A DNA stretch of 64,000 nt from Panulirus ornatus (GCF_036320965.1 NC_092225.1:1877256-1941255), one strand, 5' to 3'; positions 30,535 to 43,135 are shown, counted from the stretch's first letter. The notes: generated by a model from the sequence alone, not told the origin. Numbers and translations are program-made.

Positions 30535-32330
30535 TTAGTAATAACAATAAATGCGTGGGACAAAAACAAAGGAAATGGGTGAAGGGGGTAATGGGGGGGC
30601 AATAAAAAATTTTGGGTGTTTAAAAAGGGGGGATAAAGAGTTTTTTGGGGGTTTCTTGAATGTTAATGGGGAGGAAATTGGGGTGTTTTGGTCGGGGTGG
30701 TGTGGAATGGGGGTGGGGAAAGATTTGGTAAATAAAAAAGGGGTAAGAAGCTTTCGAAGATGAAACCAAGGGGGCTTTTGGGATGGTTTGCAGTCGAATT
30801 TTTTAAAATGGGGGATAAATTTTTTGTTTTCGGGCGGGGAATATTCTTTATTACTCATTTAAAGTCCTGGTGATTGGGAATGGTGCATAATGCCGTTAAC
30901 AAAGAAAGGGGTGGGTGATGTTAAAATTTACTAGTATAATTTTTATTTTCCCGGGGAATTTTTAGGGGGTTACTGATTAAGGGGGTGAAAGCATTAGGGG
31001 AAATCATTGGGGAAGGGAAAGTTGTTTCAAAATTTGGGAAAGGGGATGTGTCGACGGGTTTTGCTTGTAAGTAGGGGGAAAGCTTAATCACGAAGGATTT
31101 TAGGATTTAGGGATCTAGAACATATGGTAAGTTAAGAATGCTTTTGGAGGTATTAAGATAATAGTGGGGGAGGCAATTGCTAAACAGTAAATTTTTATCA
31201 ATTAAGGCATGTGACGGTATAAAAAGGGGGAAATGATTGGTTCTCATGAATGTGGGTTGGGGGCAGGGGGGGGATTTTCTTTTTATTTAATTGTTTAGGG
31301 ATGGGTTGTTGGGGAATAAAGGAAGAGTTTTAGAGAGGGGGTAAGTATGCATCTGTTGTGGGTAAAGGGGAAACGATCATTGTTGTTCCTATGAACAAAC
31401 GCGGGGGGGATTGGGGAGAAAAACTGAGGGGGGAAAATGTAAAAAGAAAAAGCTGAGAGTAAATATGAATAAGATCAAGGTTATTAGGGACAAAATTAGG
31501 AAAGTCAATTGGGGGGGGAATTTGGGTAAAAACGGGGGGAAATAATTTCAGATTATGGGTTTTGGCAGCATAAACCCAAAACGAAGTTCACATCAAATTC
31601 TGGGGGGTTGAAAAAAGTGTAAGGGGAGAACGTATCTAGAAACCACAAAAGGGGGGGTTTAAGGATTTAGTTCCAAAAAGACAGGGTTTCGTGGTAAATA
31701 GGGTTTATGGGGGGAAATAGGGTTAAAAGAGATGTTTGAGGACAGTAGTTGAATTTTGATCGGGGAATAATAAATAAAAATATTTAATTAAAATTGGTTA
31801 AAAGCCCAAGAGGGTTATTGAATGGTTTGGGCACAGGACAAGGATGAGGGAAAATTCAAAGAGGGGAAAGAGATTGGGAAAAATGTTTAAGGGGGAGGAC
31901 GATCGGGCCTGAAAATCAAAAGTAAAAGGGGTTAAGGGTAATGAACAACGATTGGTTACCTTTGCGGGATCAATTTTAACCAGTCATGTGAACGCTTAAA
32001 CCATAGAAAAATTTTGTTACCAGTAAAGGGGGCTGTGGTATCTGCTTATACAACAAAATAGAGTTTAACAATGTCCTTTCGCTTTTTTATGACCTCGAGC
32101 ACTGCGGGGGGGGGGGGTTTCATTTTTTTGTTTGAGGGGGCGACGGGGAAAGAATAAACACAAGTCCCAATTATTCATAGTACATTTATATTCTGTGTAT
32201 GACATAAGTATACTTTTAAATGTATAGGGATTTATTTTTGGTAGTTTATTAAAAAAGTGTAGTTGGGGTTGGGGGCCCCTTTTTCTCTGTTTCCTTTCTC
32301 TACCTCGCTACGACTTAACGGCAACAAAAA
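30535..32330 (+). pseudogene. LINE-X copy E duplicate, corrupted
   Basis: Recognisable but G-run-rich version of copy E: RT near 30.8-31.6 kb, C-terminal region 31.7-31.95 kb, 3' UTR to the CTACCTCGCTACGACTTAACGG terminus near 32.31 kb. Confidence 0.8.
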
Positions 32331-32339
32331 TAAAAAAAA

Positions 32340-32570
32340 AAAGAAGAATTTTGTTATATTTAACCCTCTCCCCACAGCGATACCAAGGAAAAAGACGCAA
32401 GGGTTACCACCCAATACACATGTTATAAAAAATGCCCACACAAGTAGATATACATACTTACATTTCACGATATATTACATGTACTACACAGACATTTAAT
32501 ATATGAATGTCAAATTTTTTCAACTTCTCCTTCATTCATTTTCTCGCCACCCCGCCAAGTGTAAAATATA
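32340..32570 (-). mobile_element. Corrupted LINE-X 3' UTR part
   Basis: Words such as ACACATGTTATAAAAAATG, CCACACAAGTAGATATACATAC and TCGCCACCCCGCCAAGTGT correspond to the outer LINE-X 3' UTR in minus orientation, as at 8.09-8.24 kb. Confidence 0.55.
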
Positions 32571-32599
32571 TATAATATATTAAAATATATATATAATAT

Positions 32600-33650
32600 A
32601 AATATATATATATAATATATAAATTTTTTTCCCGCTGTCTCCCCTTTGCGATACGAAAAACAGACAAAAAAGGGCCAAACCCCAAACCCATAAAATTATA
32701 TACATACTCCCAACCCAAAATACATACCTAACAGCTTTCCAGGGTTAAAACCCCCAACCTTCACACCCCAATTCAATCAACAGCACTAAACCCCCTATAC
32801 CACACGCCCCAATTCACTCTTTTCCTTCCCCCCTTTCACCCTCCTCATTTCAGCCCCGATCACACAAAATTTTTTCACTCCACTTTCCACCCCAAATTTG
32901 GTCCCCCATTTCTCTTCCCTCCACCTCCACACATAACCTCTTGTCAATTTTTCCTCACCTTTCTTCCATTCCCAAACCATTTCAAAACACCCTTTTCTGC
33001 TTCTAAACCCCTTTTTTTATTTCCACACTTCTCTTCCCCTTTACGACTTACTCTAAAACCACCTCACACCAAAATTTTGCCCTAAAACATCTCGTTCCCC
33101 ACACATCCATCCCCTGCGCACAACTCTATCCATACCCCGACGTTTCCCAAACCATACAAATTTTTAGAACCACTTTTCCTTAAAACATACCCATTTTTGC
33201 TTTCCGAAAATGTTCCACTTCCACCATTTTTCAACTCCCGGATTTTCGCCCCCTCCCCCCCCCTATACCTTCCCTTCCGGGCCATCCGCGCCAACCACTC
33301 CCAAATCTAAAAATTTTACTTCCTCCATTTTTCCCATTCAAATTTCCCTCCCTTTGACCCCTCACCCTATTTACCAAATTACCTTGCTCTTTTCACATTT
33401 ACCTTCTTTTTTCTTTAAAACCATTTTCCCAAAACTCATCACCATTCTGCATTTCTCACGAATCACCCCCAGCGCGTAATCAGCGAACAACAACTGACTA
33501 CTTCCCAAGCTCTCTCATCCCCAACAACTTCAATTGCCCCTCTTTCCCAAAAATCTTGCATTCACCTCCCTAAAACCCCTCCCTAAACAAATTAAACAAC
33601 CATGGAGACATCACACACCCCTCCGCAAACCCCCCTTTTTTCTAAAAAAA
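32600..33650 (-). pseudogene. LINE-X 3' part, corrupted, short-3'-UTR type
   Basis: Minus-strand copy from the 3' terminus (CCCGCTGTCTCCCCTTTGCG) through a short 3' UTR (TACATACCTAACAGCTTTCC) and the C-terminal and RT region to ACATCACACACCCCTCCGC. It parallels 52.30-53.34 kb. Homopolymer-rich corruption like 27-32 kb. It ends in a CT-rich tract. Confidence 0.8.
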
Positions 33651-33654
33651 TTTC

Positions 33655-33850
33655 CCTTTTCCCCTCTTCCTCATTTTTATATTCTCTCTCTCCTCCTCTC
33701 TCCTCTCCTCCCCTTTTTCCCTCCTCTCTCTCCTCTCTCTCTCCTCTCCTCTTCCCCTCCTCTCTCTCTCTCTCCTCTCTCTCTCTCTCCTCTCTCTCTC
33801 TTCTCTCTCTCTCCTCTCCTTTTCCCCTTTTCTCTCTCTCTCTCCCCCTT
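33655..33850. repeat. Degenerate CT-rich tract
   Basis: TCTC words broken by CCTC and TTTCCCC runs, apparently a corrupted (CT)n microsatellite. Confidence 0.8.
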
Positions 33851-35735
33851 TTTTTACTCTTTGGTTTTATTCGAAAGAATGTTTGTCATTTTTTGGGGGC
33901 TGAAGCCAGTTAAAAACTCGGATGAAATTTTAAATAGGAAATCAAGTTTTGGTACCTTGATCATGATTATATGAAAGGCCAAGTTTTTTTAAATGGGTTT
34001 AAATGCTTTCGGAGGACAAATTAATCCTATTCAATGTTTTTAAAAGAATTGGGAAAATAGGGGACGTTATATTTTAAAAAAATTCGATATTTTTTATTCC
34101 CGAGGATGATTGACATTCAATAGAAATTGAATATTCCGTTTGAAAACAAATCTTCAGTTAAAGACAAAAATGGGGAAGGTTCAAAAACGTTTGGGGTGCC
34201 AATGTTGGTTCGGGGGCGCAATCTTTTTCTCTGAAAGATTAAATGTTATGTTGTGGATGGGTTTTTTTCCAGGGTTTTAACTCGCCCAACAGCCTGGGAA
34301 AAATTTGATTCTGTTTCAGACTAGTTTAACTATTGAGCACAACGTCAACGCTGCTTGATTTGCATTCATAGGAGCGTCAACCATCATCTGGTGTTCTCAT
34401 TACTCCCCTCCCTCCTCCCTAGGCATGAGCCTCCTGCCCTCCCTCCTGCATCTCCCCAACCCCCACCCTCCTCCTTCCCCTGTCCCGCACCACGTTTGGC
34501 CCCCTTTCCCACCCCAGGACCGTTATTTTGTCTCTGTTAAGCTAGACAGATTTCCATTTTCTTTAAATATTTCACGGGAAAAGGGGTTTCTTCCTCACTC
34601 TTCGGGGGAAGTTTTTTTATTTTTCCCTATCTCCTTGCTCGGAGATCTCGAGGATATCTATCATACTTCCTCTCGGTGAAAATTCTACATTTTCTCACAT
34701 TTCACGTGGGGAAATGTCCCAAAACATCTTCATTTTTTTCACTGGGGTTTTCCCCACACCTTTTCATCTCTTTCACGTGAACCCCATTTTCCTCACTCCT
34801 CACAGGGAGAAATTGCCCCCCCCATCTCCCCTAAATTGGGAATTTCCCCAGTTTTCCATCTCTTTCTTGAAGGATGATCTGTCCATACGTGCTCAAGACA
34901 TGAAGCAGTTTTCATCACCCATCATGTAAGGGTGCTCCATATTTTCTTCTTCCATATCTAAAGTCTCCTCATTTCAAAATCTCTTCACTGGTTACCACCC
35001 TAAATACCGCACACCTAAATGTGTGCCCCCTTTGGGCTACATTGGGGGTTGGGGTTTTGGTGGGTGTGGTGTTTTTGTGGGGTTGTGTTTGTTTTTTTTT
35101 TTTTGGGGGGGGGTGTGTGTGTGTGTTTGGGGTTTGTGTGTGTGTGTTTTTGGGTGGTTGGGTTTGGTTTGGGGGGGGATAAGTTCAAGGCCGTCCTTAA
35201 ACCAAATTTAGAACACCTTTAGCCAGTTTTGAACCTAACGTAGGAACGAAGGGCATTTAATTAAATATAACAAAGGTTCAGAGAATACAAAATGTTTCAA
35301 CAGGTTGGTGAACTTGTTAAATAAGATAAAGAATAGTTTAGGTTGGGGGAAGGGAAAGGATGCAGTAAAATATGGAATGAATTCAGGGAGAGGTGCTGGA
35401 TGTTAAAGTCGTCAAAATTTTTGTAGTGTTTCATAATGGTGGGTTATAGGAAGGAGGGGAAGCGGGGGGGGGGAAAAAATAATTACACATAGGTTTAATA
35501 ATAAATTTTGGTGAACAATTTCAAGATATGAAATGAATATGTGGTACAGATAACGATTTAGTTAATACGGGGATTAAGACATAATGAAAATTTAAATATA
35601 AATGGGGTTTAAAAAAAATACAAAAAGATACACTTTTTCCCCGGGGAAAAAATAAATAAACTCAAACAACGGTAACCCCGGGTTTTAAAGGGTGTTAAAA
35701 AAAAAAATTTGATTTTATAATAGTAAAAAGAAGGA
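33851..35735. other. Unique sequence of doubtful quality
   Basis: Frequent runs of 5-10 identical bases (for example at 35100-35180 and 35464-35476) resemble the corrupted block to the left. 34570-34900 repeats words such as TTTCACGTGGGGAAA, TTTTCCCCACA and CATCTCTTTCACGTG at about 36-45 bp spacing, perhaps an eroded minisatellite. No gene recognised. Confidence 0.45.
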
Positions 35736-36698
<963 letters not shown>

Positions 36699-36850
36699 GG
36701 CCGGGTGGCGTTGATAACGGAGGACTGGGCCTTTGGGGGAGTGTCCTCACCTGGCCCCCTTCTGTGTTCCTTCTTTTGGAAAATTAAGAAGGAAATGAGA
36801 GGGGAGGATTTCCAGCCCCCCCGCTCCATCCCCTTTTAGTCGCCTTCTAT
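36699..36850 (-). mobile_element. Module B copy 6 (left arm of a palindrome)
   Basis: Minus-strand module B from near its 3' terminus (GGTGGCGTTGATAACGGAGGACTGGG) to GTCGCCTTCTAT, where it meets a plus-strand copy head-to-head. Confidence 0.88.
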
Positions 36851-37095
36851 GATAGGGGATAGGGGAGAAAGAGTACTTCCCACGTACTCCCTGTGTGTCG
36901 TAGAAGGCGACTAAAAGGGAAGGGAGCGGGGGGCTGGAAATCCTCCCCTCTCGTTTTTTTATTTTTTTTTTAATTTTCCAAAAGAAGGAACAGAGAAGAG
37001 GGCCAGGTGAGGATATTCCCTCAAAGGCCCAGTCCTCTGTTCTTAACGCTACCTCGCTATCGCGGGAAATAGCGAATAGTATGAAAAAAAAAAAG
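36851..37095 (+). mobile_element. Module B copy 7 (right arm of a palindrome)
   Basis: Plus-strand copy: GATAGGGGATAGGGGAGAAAG, CGTAGAAGGCGACTAAAAGGG, ACCTCGCTATCGCGGGAAATAGCG, then the A-rich tail ATAGTATGAAAAAAAAAAAG. Nearly full length. With copy 6 it forms an inverted repeat of about 150 bp per arm. Confidence 0.9.
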
Positions 37096-37097
37096 AA

Positions 37098-37162
<65 letters not shown>

Positions 37163-37179
37163 TAATAATAATAGTAATA

Positions 37180-37243
<64 letters not shown>

Positions 37244-37245
37244 TA

Positions 37246-37285
<40 letters not shown>

Positions 37286-37383
37286 TAATAATAATAATGA
37301 TAATAATGATAATAATAATAATGATAATAATAATGACAATAATAGTAGTAATGATAATAATAACAATGATAATGATAATAATA

Positions 37384-37414
<31 letters not shown>

Positions 37415-37415
37415 C

Positions 37416-37492
<77 letters not shown>

Positions 37493-37637
37493 TAATAATA
37501 ATAATAATAATAATAATGATGATAATAATAATAATGATAATAGCGATAACAATAATAATGATAATAATGATAACAATAATAATGATAGTAATAATAATGA
37601 AAATGATAATAATGATATTAATGATAATAGTAATAAT
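37096..37637. repeat. (TAA/TGA)n trinucleotide array, right half
   Basis: About 540 bp of AATAATAATGATAAT-type sequence, same strand sense as the left half. Confidence 0.97.
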
Positions 37638-38050
37638 CTTTCTTCAGCTATCTATATCCCTCTGTGTTGAAGATGCTTCTCCTCTCTGGTGTACTGAAGC
37701 GTCTGTGATCGTGCCACTCACTAAGGCCTGGACCTGTAGCATGTGGCCGATTATATCCTCCCAGAGTTTCGGTCGAGAGGTCAGCCGCTCGAGAACCAGC
37801 TGTTATGATTCCTTTCTCTCCACTTGTAACGGTTTCACATACGAACGTCAAGTGCACTAACTTATGAAGAGCTGAAATTAATTTCTCTTGTAATTCGTGT
37901 TTCAGTTATGCGGCTGAAAAGCCTGATGATTGTGATGACAATATCATTGATGAAGGTCCGGCAATATATCATACTAAAGACACATACGTAGACAAAAACG
38001 TTTTTCGAAGACACTGTATTCTCTTACATCAAATGACAACCGTTACAGCC
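37638..38050. other. Unique sequence
   Basis: No gene or repeat recognised between the trinucleotide array and LINE-X copy F. Confidence 0.45.
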
Positions 38051-38054
38051 TTGC

Positions 38055-39622
38055 CGTAGGTGGGCAGATTAGAAAGGGTAGTAAGTGGTGGGATGAAGAA
38101 GTAAGATTATTAGTGAAAGAGAAGAGAGAGGCATTTGGACGATTTTTGCAGGGAAATAGTGCAAATGACAAGGAGATGTATGAAGGAAAGAGGCAGGAGG
38201 TCAAGAGAAAGGTACAAGAGGTGAAAAAGAGGGCAAATGAGAGTTGGGGTGAGAGAGTATTATCAAATTTTAGGGAGAATAAAAAGATGTTTTGGAAGGA
38301 GGTAAATAGAGTGCGTAAGACAAGAGAACAAATGGGAATATCGATGAAGGGCAGCTAATGGGGAGGTAATAACAGGTAATGGTGAAATGAGAAGGAGATG
38401 AAGAGAGTATTTTGAAGGTTTGTTGAATGTGTTAGATGATAGAGTGGCAGATATACGGTGTTTAGGTCGAGGTGGTATGCGAAGTGAGAGGGTTAGGGAG
38501 AATGGTTTGATAAACAGAGGAGATAGTGAAAGTTTTGCGGAAGATGAAAGCCGGCAAGGCGGCGGGTCTGGATGGTACTGCAGTGAAATTTATCAAAAAG
38601 GTGGTGACTGTGTTGTTGACTGCTTGGTGAGAATATTCAGTGTATGTATGGTTCACGGTGAAGTGCCTGAGGATTGGCGGAATGCATGCATAGTGCCATT
38701 ATATAAAAGCAAAGGGGATAAAGGTGAGTGTTCAGATTACAGAGGTATAATTTTTTTTAGTGTTCCTGGGAAATCATATGGGAGGGTATTGATTGAGAGG
38801 GTGAAGGCATGTACAAAGCATCAGACTTGGGAAGAGTGGTGTGGTTTTCAGAAGTGATAGAGGATGTGTGGATCAGGTGTTTGCTTTGAAGAATGTATGT
38901 GAGAAATACCTAGAAAAACAAATGGGTTGTAGCATTTATGGATCTGGAGAAGGCATTCGATAGAGTTGATAGAGATGCTCTGTGGAAGGTACTAAGAGTA
39001 TATGGAGTGGGAGGTAAGTTGCTAGAAGTAGTGAAAAGTTTTTATCAAGGTTGTAAGGCATGTGTACGTGTAGGAAGAGAGGAAAGTGATTCGTTCCCAA
39101 TGAATGTCGATTTGCGGCAGGGGTGTGTGATGTCTCCATGGTTGTTTAATTTGTTTATGGATCGGGTTGTTAGGGAGATGAATGCAAGAGTTTTGGTGAG
39201 AGGGGCAAGGATGCAGTCTGTTGTGGATGAGAGGGCTTGGGAAGTGAGTCAGTTGTTGTTCGCTGATGATACAGAGCTGGTGGCTGATTCGGGTGAGAAA
39301 CTGCAGAAGTCTGTGACTGAGTTTGGTAAAGTGTGTGAAAGAAGAAAGCTGGGATGCAAGATTAAATGGAGAAAAACCGGAGGAAGTGAAGTGTTTTAGA
39401 TATCTGGGAGTGGAATTAGCAGCGGATGGAACCATGGAAGCGGAAGTGAGTCACAGGGCGGGGGAGGGGGTGAAGGTTCTGGGAGCTTTGAAGAATGTGT
39501 GGAAGGCGAGAACGTTATCTCGGAAAGCGAAAAATGGGTATGTTTGAAGGAATAGTGGTTCCAAGAACGTTATATGGTTGCGAGGCATGGGCTATAGATA
39601 GGGCTGTGCGAAAGAGGGTGGA
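38055..39622 (+). mobile_element. LINE-X copy F
   Basis: Plus-strand copy starting in the linker (GGTGGGCAGATTAGAAAGG) and running through the RT to [19 protein letters not shown], where it stops at 39622 in a different repeat. About 70 bp is deleted near 39350 (AAGCTGGGATGCAAG), removing the [14 protein letters not shown] segment. No 3' UTR. Confidence 0.92.
38113..39600 (+). pseudogene. LINE-X linker and RT, frameshifted
   Basis: Pieces at 38113-38358 (linker, [16 protein letters not shown]), 38420-38857 (with frameshift inside the RT start), 38938-39399 ([40 protein letters not shown]) and 39323-39547. The FADD box is intact, but the ORF is broken at least four times. Confidence 0.85.
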
Positions 39623-39705
39623 CGGGAGTGAGTCCATGGGCGGTGGTGCAGTGTGCCTATGTTTACCCGGGCATTTTGGTATATTGCGGTAACCAGGATC
39701 AGATG
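39623..39705 (+). repeat. Dispersed repeat R4, copy 1
   Basis: GAGTCCATGGGCGGTGGTGCAGTG through TTGCGGTAACCAGGATCAGATGG. The same segment is present inverted at about 43.02-43.12 kb. Both copies have an open frame with the shared peptide VQCAYVYP-ILVYCGNQDQM. Confidence 0.7.
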
Positions 39706-39890
39706 GATATGCAACGTCTCTTCGTTGCATATCAACTGACTGTTATATTTCTTTCTTGTGTCTTACCTGACGATGTGATTATTACAAGAAAGTGCACTTG
39801 GGAAATTATCGTGTTTCATTTTCCCTGTGGACTCAATGGAATATACTTGATCACGCGCGAAATTGTGATCCTTTCCATATATGTGTATGT
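39706..39890 (-). repeat. Dispersed repeat R3, copy 2
   Basis: Reverse complement reads ATGGAAAGGATCACAATTTC, GAGTCCACAGGGAAAATGAAAC, AGTGCACTTTCTTGTAATAA, matching R3 at 3.2 kb. Its left end carries a perfect 11-bp inverted repeat, GATATGCAACG-TCTCTT-CGTTGCATATC (39706-39733). Confidence 0.75.
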
Positions 39891-39960
39891 GAGAGGGTTG
39901 GGCCATTCTTTCGCTTGTGCCCTTGCGCTACCTCGCAAACGCGGGAGACAGCGACTAAGT
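39891..39960 (+). mobile_element. LINE-X 3'-terminal fragment
   Basis: GTTGGGCCATTCTTTCGCTTGTGCCCTTGCGCTACCTCGCAAACGCGGG and AGACAGCGACTAAG: the last 70 bp of the 3' UTR on the plus strand, then a TA array. Confidence 0.85.
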
Positions 39961-39973
39961 ATAATAGAAAAAG

Positions 39974-39975
<2 letters not shown>

Positions 39976-40044
<69 letters not shown>
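39976..40044. repeat. (TA)n array
   Basis: TA tract between two LINE-X 3' ends of opposite orientation. Confidence 0.97.
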
Positions 40045-40045
<1 letters not shown>

Positions 40046-40185
40046 TATTTTGCTTGTCGCTGTCCCCCGCGTTTGCGGGTTAGCGCAAGGAAACATACGA
40101 AAGAAATGGCCCAGCCCACCCCCCTACACATGCATATACATACACGTCCACACACGCACATATACATACCCATACATCTCAGTGA

Positions 40186-40190
<5 letters not shown>

Positions 40191-40276
<86 letters not shown>
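40191..40276. repeat. (TA)n expansion inside a LINE-X 3' UTR
   Basis: Located where other copies carry a short TATATATGTGTACA stretch, so this array arose by expansion of UTR sequence. Confidence 0.9.
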
Positions 40277-40282
<6 letters not shown>

Positions 40283-40534
40283 AACAGACACACACATATA
40301 TACACATGCACACGATTCACACTGTCTGCCTTTATTCATTCCCATCGCCACCTCGCTACACATGGAATAACATCCCCCTCCCCCCTCATGTGTGCGAGGT
40401 AGCGCCAGGAAAAGACAACAAAGGCACCATTCGTTCACACTCAGTCTCTATCTGTCATGCAATAATGCCCAAAACCACAGCTCCCTTTCCACATCCAAGC
40501 CCCACAGAACTTTCCATGGTTTACCCCAGACGCT

Positions 40535-41485
40535 TCACATGCCCTGATTCAATCCATTGACAGCACGTCGACCCCGGTAAACCACATCGATCCAATTAAC
40601 TCTATTCCTTGCCCGCCTTTCTCCCTCCTGAATGTTCAGGCCCCGATCACTCAAAATCTTTTTCACTCCATCTTTCCACCTCCACTTTGGTCTCCCACTT
40701 CTCCTCCTTCCCTCCACCTCCGACACATATATCCTCTTGGTCAATCTTTCCTCACTCATTCTCAACATGTGCCCAAACCATTTCAAAACACCCTCTTCTG
40801 CTCTCTCAACCACGCTCTTTTTATTTCCACACATCTCTCTTACCCTTACATTACTTACTCGATCAAACCACCTCATACCACATATTGTCCTCAAACATCT
40901 CATTTCCAGCACATCCACCCTCCTTCGCACAACTCTATCCATAGCCCACGCCTCGCAACCATACAACGTTGTTGGAACCACTATTCCTTCAAGCATAGCC
41001 ATTTTTGCTTTCCGAAACAATGTTCTCGACTTCCACACATTCTTTAAGGCTCCCAGGATTTTCGCCCCCTCCCCCACCCTATGATTCGCTTCCGCTTCCA
41101 TGGTTCCATCCGCTGCCAGATCCACTCCCAGATATCTAAAACACTTTACTTCCTCCAGTTTTTCTCCATTCAAACTTACCTCCCAATTGACTTGACCCTC
41201 AACCCTACTGTACCTAATAACCTTGCTCTTATTCACATTTACTCTTAACTTCCTTCTTTCACACACTTTACCAAACTCAGTCACCAGCTTCTGGAGTTTC
41301 TCACACGAATCATCCACCAGCGATGTATCATCAGCGAACAACAACTGACTCACTTCCCAAGCTCTCTCATCCCCAATAGACTTCATACTTGCCCCTCTTT
41401 CCAAAACTCTTGCATTCACCTCCCTAACAACCCCATCCATAAACAAATTAAACAACCATGGAGACATCACACACCCCTGCCGCAA
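40535..41485 (-). CDS. LINE-X RT/C-terminal fragment (316 codons)
   Basis: From [14 protein letters not shown] (motif B) through the intact catalytic [35 protein letters not shown]-like cysteine/arginine-rich [17 protein letters not shown], to WFGHMLRMSEERL and [15 protein letters not shown], ending RAVNGLNQGM at what looks like the native C-terminus. Motif A lies upstream at 41541-41735 in a shifted frame. The best-preserved C-terminal half together with copy A. Confidence 0.85.
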   Translation of the reverse strand: MRQGCVMSPWLFNLFMDGVVREVNARVLERGASMKSIGDERAWEVSQLLFADDTSLVDDSCEKLQKLVTEFGKVCERRKLRVNVNKSKVIRYSRVEGQVNWEVSLNGEKLEEVKCFRYLGVDLAADGTMEAEANHRVGEGAKILGALKNVWKSRTLFRKAKMAMLEGIVVPTTLYGCEAWAMDRVVRRRVDVLEMRCLRTICGMRWFDRVSNVRVREMCGNKKSVVERAEEGVLKWFGHMLRMSEERLTKRIYVSEVEGRRRSGRPKWRWKDGVKKILSDRGLNIQEGERRARNRVNWIDVVYRGRRAVNGLNQGM

Positions 41486-41540
41486 ACCTACATTCTCTGA
41501 GAACCAATCACTTTCCTCTCTTCCTACTCGTACACATGCC

Positions 41541-42429
41541 TTACATCCTCGATAAAAAACTTTTCACTGCTTCTAGCAACTTGCCTCCTACACCATATAT
41601 TCTTAGTGCCTTCCACAGAGCATCTCTATCAACTCTATCATATGCCTTCTCCAGATCCATAAATGCTACATACAAATCCATTTGCTTTTCTAAGTATTTC
41701 TCACATACATTCTTCAAAGCAAACACCTGATCCACACATCCTCTACCACTTCTGAAACAACACTGCTCTTCCCCAAGCTGATGCTCTGTTCATGCCTTCA
41801 CCCTCTCAATTAATACCCTCCCATATAATTTACCAGGAATACTCAACAAACTTATGCCTCTGTAATTTGAGCACTCACTCTTATCCCCTTTGCCTTTGTA
41901 CAATGGCACTATGCAAGCATTCCACCAATCCTCAGGCACCTCACCATGAATCTTACATACATTAAAAAACCTTACCAACCAGTTAACAATACAGTCACCC
42001 CTTTTTTTTTAATAGATTCCACTGCAATACCATCCAAACCCGCTGCCTTGCCGGCTTTCATCTTCCGCAAAGCTTTTACTACCTCTTCTCTGTTTGCCAA
42101 ATCATTTTCCCTAACCCTCTCACTTTGCACACCACCTCGACCAAAACACCCTATATCTGCCACTCTATCATCAAACACATTCAACAAACCTTCAAAATAC
42201 TCACTCCATCTCCTTCTCACATCACCACTACTTGTTATCACCTCCCATTAGCCCCCTTCACTGAAGTTCCCATTTTTTCCCTTGTCTTACGCACTTTATT
42301 TATCTCCTTCCAGAACATCTTTTTATTCTCCCTAAAATTTAATGATACTCTCTCACCCCAACTCTTATTTGCCCTCTTTTTCACCTCTTGCACCTTTCTC
42401 TTGACCTCCTGTCTCTTTCTTTTATACAT
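41541..42429 (-). pseudogene. LINE-X RT N-terminal half and linker, frameshifted
   Basis: Four minus-strand pieces: 42238-42429 (linker, [16 protein letters not shown]), 41972-42241 ([16 protein letters not shown]), 41790-41978 ([18 protein letters not shown]) and 41541-41735 ([18 protein letters not shown]). Breaks include an expanded T run at 42002-42010 and a frameshift at 41550. Confidence 0.85.
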
Positions 42430-42439
42430 ATCTTTCTTT

Positions 42440-42870
<431 letters not shown>

Positions 42871-43019
42871 ATTAAGAAAAACTACAATTCCACAAGATCA
42901 GTCCAAACCCCCAGGAACTTGTAGTTTGTTTTGAGACGTCTAGATTATTACTTTCATCCTCACTTCCCCCAGCGTTGACTCACTGTGCCCTCTGACTCGT
43001 CCGCCGTCTTATCCAAGGC
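42871..43019. other. Unique sequence
   Basis: No repeat or gene recognised. Confidence 0.4.
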
Positions 43020-43115
43020 CTCCATCTGATCCTGGTTACCGCAATATACCAAAATGTCCGGATAAACATAGGCACACTGCACCCCCGCCCATGGACTCAC
43101 TCCCGTCCCCATCTT
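43020..43115 (-). repeat. Dispersed repeat R4, copy 2
   Basis: Reverse complement of the 39.62-39.70 kb segment. It lies inside a 61-codon minus-strand ORF (42960-43145) containing GVQCAYVYPDILVYCGNQDQ. Whether the peptide is meaningful is unknown. Confidence 0.7.
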
Positions 43116-43127
43116 CTCAGCCTCCGG

Positions 43128-43135
43128 TGACGTCA
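43128..43135. promoter_or_regulatory. CRE-like palindrome TGACGTCA
   Basis: Perfect cAMP-response-element core. Another lies at 43327-43334, 199 bp away. No downstream gene is recognised, so the role is inference only. Confidence 0.35.

Larger units (their letters stand above)
27010..32330. repeat. Corrupted second copy of the 21.15-27.01 kb segment
   Basis: Alignable in order to the previous 5.9 kb but about 9 percent shorter, with very frequent deletions and conversion of words into homopolymers (GTGTACGTGTAGGAAGAG becomes a run like GGAAAAGGGGGGGGG). Correspondences: 27.01-27.66 with 21.15-21.86; 27.74-27.92 with module B; 27.93-28.11 with the fold-back arm; 28.11-30.27 with copy D; 30.53-32.33 with copy E. 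I see this pattern as sequencing or polishing error, not biological mutation, but cannot prove it. Confidence 0.88.
40045..42429 (-). mobile_element. LINE-X copy G with long 3' UTR
   Basis: Minus strand: 3' terminus at 40045 (TTTTGCTTGTCGCTGTCCCCCGCG) beside a TA array, 3' UTR to about 40534 with its own internal TA expansion (40191-40276), then C-terminal region, RT and linker. Truncated at CTTTTATACATA, which joins a TA-rich array at 42430. Like copies B and J it has TA repeats at both ends. Confidence 0.93.
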
